A stretch of DNA of 64,000 bases from Monoplex corrugatus (Eukaryota > Mollusca > Gastropoda > Littorinimorpha > Ranellidae), in contig JAPXFY010000016.1 in the NCBI GenBank assembly GCA_030674185.1, forward strand, positions 49,261,250 to 49,325,249. The letters run 5' to 3'. Under the pieces are notes generated by a model, which was given only the letters and a program-made list of their open reading frames with translations, was not told where the DNA came from and did no database searches. The position numbers and the translations under genes were made by a program. How positions within the stretch are numbered: the first letter of the stretch is position 1; every line of letters begins with the position of its first letter. This document shows, piece after piece, positions 59,293 to 64,000 of the stretch.

Positions 59293-59490
59293 CTGCACAC
59301 AGGACAGACTAACCAAAGTGAAAACAAACCAAGTGTGAAACAAGAACACAACAAACGAAGCACAATAAATTTGGCTTACTCATGGAATTATCACAGTGTC
59401 AAAATGATAAAAGTCACGCTTCTGTGACCTTTCATGTTCCGAAGAGATTTATGTAGTCCATAATTTATTTAGTTTACAGTTGTAATGTAT

Positions 59491-59745
59491 ACCTCCCTTC
59501 ATCTTTTAAATTTCTTGATAAAAAACCAACTTAAGCCCCAGCATTAAGACAGGTACAATAGCCACATGATCAGGATGTGTTACCTCCCTCATCTTTTAAA
59601 TTCTTGATAAAACCAGCTTAAGCCCCGATTAAGACAGTACAATACCACATGATCAGATGTGTTACCTCCTTCATCTTTCTAAATTCTTGACAAAAACCAG
59701 CTTAAGCCCCAGCATTAAGACAGGTACAATAGCCACGTGATCAGG
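59491..59745. repeat. Three tandem copies of an about 90-bp unit
   Basis: TACCTCCCTTCATCTTTTAA, AACTTAAGCCCCAGCATTAA and GACAGGTACAATAGCCACAT repeat three times. The middle copy lacks single bases at several places (CCCCGATTAAGACAGTACAATACC). The last copy runs into a SINE head. Confidence 0.88.
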
Positions 59746-60105
59746 ATGTCAGACTTCTGACTGGAAAGTTTGAGTTTGATCCTGATAGAAGGTGGGCAAA
59801 TGTTGGAGATGTTTACAATCTCGCAGTCAAACATTCCTGCTCATACCGAACCCTTTTCATTTGTACACACATGCCGAAAATCAACTATGCATGTTAAAGA
59901 CCCAATAAGCCATGTTGATGCTAGGTAGCTTATGAAAGCACAAAATACCCAACATACACCTCCTGAAGAAATGGGAATATGTTTGCTTACATGATGGGGT
60001 AACCCACTAAAGATAGAGTATGTGGACTGTGCAGCAATGAAATGAATACACAGTGTAGTCCAACAATCAGAACAACAATATATGCAACCAAGAAAACGCC
60101 GGTCA
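59725..60105 (+). mobile_element. SINE family A copy
   Basis: CACGTGATCAGGATGTCAGA, GTTTGAGTTTGATCCTGATA, AGGTGGGCAAATGTTGG, AATCAACTATGCATGTTAAA and GTGGACTGTGCAGCAATG follow the family order. Bases 60105-60410 show nothing else. Confidence 0.82.
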
Positions 60106-60411
60106 GATCAGGGGGACAAAAATGTCATGATAAAAGCCAACTTCAAATTATGTTCTGTCCCAAACTGTCACTTTCATCCTTTGTTCAGACACAGCCATAA
60201 AATATGTTGTGATGCACACAGATACTTATATATGTTCACCAGTCTTATTCATATACATTACTCACTAAAATGAACTTGACAAACAGATAAAACAAATAAA
60301 GTAAAATGGACAAAACAATGAAAACGGGGGCTGAGTTTTTATATCAGTATATAAGGTACTGATATGTGTAAATTTCTATAAGTGACAATCTAGAAAGAGA
60401 TTTCAATCAGT

Positions 60412-60560
60412 TTCTGTTGCTTATAACCTAGCTGACCACTAATGCCACATCAGGGCTAACACCACATTAAAAACAACTCAAGTCTAATTAAACAGCAAAA
60501 CCAAATGCATGATCAGCCTTTTAGGTCTAAAATGCCTTCAAAAATCTTTCCTATGCATGT
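60412..60560 (+). repeat. Dispersed repeat family D, copy 4 (5' part)
   Basis: TATAACCTAGCTGACCACTA, TGCCACATCAGGGCTAACAC and CTAAAATGCCTTCAAAAATC are colinear with the start of family D. It is cut by the LINE tail at 60565. Confidence 0.6.
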
Positions 60561-60564
60561 AATC

Positions 60565-63290
60565 ATCATCATCATCATCATCATCATCAGGTGCCCTGCC
60601 GCTTGGCTTTGGCGACAATGGACTTCCAACCATCTCTATCTCTCGTTGCCCCTAGCATCTCCCCCACCTTCCTCATCCCCGGCCACTCTGCAAGTCCGTC
60701 CAGCATTCTCTCCCTGGGTCTACCTGGTGCTCTCTTTCCCTCCAGCTTTCCCGTTGTGACCAGATGCTCCAAATCCCCTTTCATCATAAAATGGCCTATA
60801 AATGTTGCTTGTCTTTTCCTAATCTTCCTTATGAGTGATCTACTTGTGTCTGCCTCCATCAAGACTGTCTCGTCTGTTTTCTTTGCTGTCCATGGAACTC
60901 TCAACATTCTTCTGAGAAACCACATCTCGGCTGCCTCAATCTTGCTTTGGCTTTGCTTGCTGACTGTCCACGCCTCGCATCCGTACAACAGTATTGGTTC
61001 TATATAACATTCAAGGACTCTCTTTCTGATGGTAAGTGATAGGCATTTGTGGTAAGAATGCTTGTCATCTTCTTGAACGCTGTTTTGGCTTGGCCGATTC
61101 TGCCAGCTATTTCCGATGTGCATCTGCCGTCTGATGAAATGACCGTTCCCAGGTATTTGAACTTATTAACCTGTGTCAAGGTTGTGCCATTTGCTGTTAT
61201 TTTGCATGAGGGGATTTCATGTTATTTACCGATCACCATGACTTCAGTCTTCCTGCTGTTTAGTTCCAACCCCTTACCTTTGCTTTCTATTTCTAGTATA
61301 TTCACAAGGTTTTATAGGTCCCTTTCATTTTCTGCAATTAGCACGGTGTCATCTGCGTACCGAATGTTATCATTTTCCCTCCAACTTTAATCCAGGGTCT
61401 TCTTCTAGGTTTCTCATGATGTTTTTGCTATATAGTGAAAACAGATCTGGTGACAAAACACAACCTCTTTTGATGTTTTGAAAAGAGCTTATATTGTTTT
61501 CTATTCTCATTGCAGCTGTTTGTTCCCAGTACACATTCCTGATTATTCGTATATCTTTTCCATCAACATTGAGTCTCTCCAGTTGGTTGATCAATTCTTC
61601 ATGTCATACCCGATCGAAAGCCTCGGTATAGTCAACAAAGCATAAATACAAATCCTTATTCATCTCAATTGACCTCTCTATGATAGTTCTTAGGATGTAT
61701 ATGGCATTAATAGTTCCTTTCCCCTCCACAAATCCACACTGTTCTTCTGCTATTTCTCTTTTGATTCTATTCCTTGTCCTCATCATGATTATTCTTAACA
61801 GTAGTTTTGTTACACGACCCATCAAACTGATTGTGCGATGGAGTTTGCATTCTATAGCCCCTGTCTTCTTTGGAAGCGCAATGAAAATTGATTTTGACAT
61901 ATCTTTGGGGATTTTTCCAGTGTCATAAATTTCATTTAGGAGGACTGTTATTTTTTCTATGCCAAATTCCTCCAGGGCTTCAATCATCTCTGTAGTAATG
62001 TTGTCTGGTCCTGGGGCTTTTCCTGGTTTCATCTTTTTCAGTGCTGCTCTAACTTCATCTTTCATTATGGGTGGTCCTTCAAAGTTCTTTTTTATAATGT
62101 GTTCTTCGTTTCTGTCATCCTCAAAAAGGTCTTTAATGTACTCTCCCCATCTGTCTAATATTTTGTCTTTTTTCGATTTTAAGCAACCAGTTGATGTGCA
62201 TGTATTTTTCCTGTGGACAATTTCTTCAATTCGTCTGTACATACCCTGAGGATCCATTTTGTGTCGTCCTGCTATCTCTTTGCATTTTGTGTTCAGCCAA
62301 GCTTCCTTAGCTTCATTGCACCTATACCTGATTTCTTTATCTTCCTGTATATCTCCTCGTTTCTCTTTGCCTCCCTCTTTTCCTCCATCAGGCCCAAAAT
62401 TTCATTAGTTATCCAGCTCTTTTTTGCTTTTCTATTTGCCTTTGGGATTTCTTCACAAGCTTCATTTATAGAACTTCTCAACTTTGTCCATTGTTCCTCA
62501 CTGTCACCAACGTCTTTCAGAGCACTGAATTTGTTTTGAACATGTACATTAAATTTTTGACGTATCATTTCATTTGTCTTTAAGAGTCCAAGGTTTAGTT
62601 TGATGTTGCTTTTGGTCTGTTTCCTTTTCCTCAATTTCAGCCTAAACCTTTCCACTACAGGGTTGTGATCAATGTTGCAGTCTGCGCCTGGTAGTGTTTT
62701 TGCTGACAGTAAAGAATTTCTAAATCTTTTGTTGATCAGGATGCAGTCAATTTGATTTTTGGTATTATCTCCTGGACTCATCCAAGTCCATTTTCTTCTG
62801 TTAGGTTGCTCAAACCAGGTGTTTCCTACTGTGAACTCATTCATCTGTGCCCATTCTATATCTTCCACCCTATCCTGTCCCACTTTAGCATTAAAATCTC
62901 CCATTATGACTGTAACTTCTTGTGATTTACATTGGACTTTGGCCATCTCTAAAACTTCGTAGAAGTTGTCGATGTCTTCCTGAGTACTTGCGGATGTTGG
63001 TGCCTACACCTGTATGATGTTGATATCAAAAGGTTTGTCTCCGAATTTGACCAGTAAAACTCTGTCGGACACTGCCCAGTATCCCTTAACTGCTTTTGAT
63101 TTGTCTTTGTCCATTATGATGCCTACTCCTCTTTCATGTGAATTACCACCAGAGTATATCACTGTATATTCTCCTGATGTTATCATGTAATCATATAAGA
63201 TAAAATCTACTGATCTCATAAAGATTTGAAAATAACATCTGGATAAACGGTCTATGAAGAGGTTCTCCAAGGATTCTGCTGTACCGAGTG
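60565..63290 (-). mobile_element. EN+RT LINE with GAT-repeat tail (dead, near full length)
   Basis: This minus-strand element runs from about 63290 down to (ATC)n at 60566-60590 (its 3' tail reads GATGAT). An APE-type endonuclease occupies 63250-62540, with Y-S-G-G-N-S-H-E-R-G and M-G-D-F-N-A-K-V-G. A TAG stop sits where V-Y-A-P is expected (63008), and N-Q-I-D-C-I-L-I follows. RT occupies 62257-61320 with G-K-A-P-G-P-D-N-I, A-L-P-K-K-x-G-A, R-T-I-S-L-M, E-Q-C-G-F-V and F-V-D-Y-T-E-A-F-D-R-V, then a TGA stop at 61603. G-C-V-L-S-P-D-L-F and Y-A-D-D come next in a shifted frame near 61350. The C terminus (61123-60587) has L-L-Y-G-C-E-A-W-T and G-R-P-R-E-R-M. Probably RTE-like (inference). Confidence 0.85.
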
Positions 63291-63600
63291 CTTATGTATC
63301 ATGTCATGCAAGTCCCAGTATTCACGAAGAAGATGTTTGATGATGCGTGGCTCATCACATGGTATGCACCATGGTGCTTCTTCATTTTTTAAGAGGTGTC
63401 AGTGAGATGTAACCTGCATAACACTGTCTCCATCCTGCGGCTCCCAAGAAGAGATGGAAGAATCTGTTTAAGGTCAGGATGGATCTGGAAAACATTGCTG
63501 TCTACTTAGTTGTTCCAGTCCTCTTTGTCATAAGTTTGTACTTTGGGCTTTAGATGTGTGCAAGGGGTGAAGGACTTAGACATCTTTTCCGTTTGACATT
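63290..63600 (-). pseudogene. Possible LINE C-terminal zinc-finger remnant
   Basis: The minus strand reads R-R-M-E-T-V-L-C-R-L-H-L-T and P-W-C-I-P-C-D-E-P-R-I-I-K-H-L. This resembles the C-x2-C-x6-7-H motif after RNase H in some LINEs, with stops between. It is distinct from the element to its left. Confidence 0.5.
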
Positions 63601-63659
63601 CTTGGCAAAGCAGTCAACTGTTTAACAGCCCCAAGTACTGACGTGGCAAAAGGAAAGAA

Positions 63660-63662
63660 AGA

Positions 63663-63694
<32 letters not shown>

Positions 63695-63935
63695 CGACGG
63701 ATGATGATGATGATGATGTAGACAATGCTGAAAAGAGAGAGAAAGGGAGAAAAAGATAAAAAACAATAAAGATAAGACTTTTTCTACAGCAAGAAATACT
63801 GTTATGTGGAATTTTTTTCTTTCTATTGAAACATCAGTAAAACAACAACAACAACAACAACTAAACAAGACAGAAAATCCTCTTATAGAAATGATAACAA
63901 CAACAACAACAATAATAATAATAATAATAATAATA
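63660..63935. repeat. (GAT)n, (CAA)n and (AAT)n microsatellites
   Basis: GAT triplets 63665-63718, ACA triplets near 63842-63861 and 63896-63911, AAT triplets to 63935. Nothing else is seen to 64000. Confidence 0.93.
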
Positions 63936-64000
63936 ACAGTATTCATATGGAGCCAAATCTTGAAAATTCAAGTCAAAACACACCCATGTACTAGACATAC

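Overview
The window is animal genomic DNA. It has intron-split genes with GT-AG boundaries, heavy (CA)n, (GA)n and poly-A microsatellites, minisatellites, tRNA-derived SINEs and non-LTR retrotransposon remains, and no operon-like coding. The repeat families resemble those I know from molluscs, and a gastropod is my best guess, but that is inference and nothing here fixes the species.

Almost the whole window is the inside of one very large minus-strand gene. I place 28 consecutive coding exons between 59292 (upstream) and 442 (downstream). They hold about 4.96 kb of coding sequence, roughly 1,650 codons. All 27 exon-exon joins are compatible in phase. The encoded chain is a tandem run of about 13 Calx-beta repeats with no other domain. 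This is the architecture of the extracellular stalk of the giant adhesion GPCR ADGRV1 (VLGR1/GPR98). The start of the gene (beyond 64000) and its GAIN/GPS and seven-helix end (before 1) lie outside. One exon (59051-59292) is one base short of an open frame.

The introns are dominated by repeats. Tandem arrays include a 28-bp satellite (41780-48400), a 56-bp satellite (20620-23340), a 37-bp array (33540-35250), a 33-bp array (36575-37850), a 101-bp array (49830-50535) and a 25-bp array (56390-57065), plus several smaller ones. Three arrays or duplications touch or nearly touch exon acceptors. Two arrays grew from inside SINE copies.

Mobile elements include an R2/R4-type retroelement with reverse transcriptase, a CCHC finger and a restriction-like endonuclease (52694-55990, minus), which sits inside a short minisatellite and carries a tRNA-like sequence just after its stop codon. 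There is also an EN+RT LINE with a GAT-repeat tail (60565-63290, minus) plus three fragments of its 3' end, an L2/CR1-like 3' end inserted into a SINE (15160-16320, plus), an RNase H-bearing LINE end (10922-11830, minus), at least three tRNA-SINE families, TTAA-flanked piggyBac-like MITEs, and several unclassified repeats with two to four copies here. A decayed initiator tRNA-Met lies at 29741-29810. I see no independent cellular gene besides the Calx-beta gene. The long minus-strand open frames in the 56-bp satellite are a by-product of a stop-free repeat unit.
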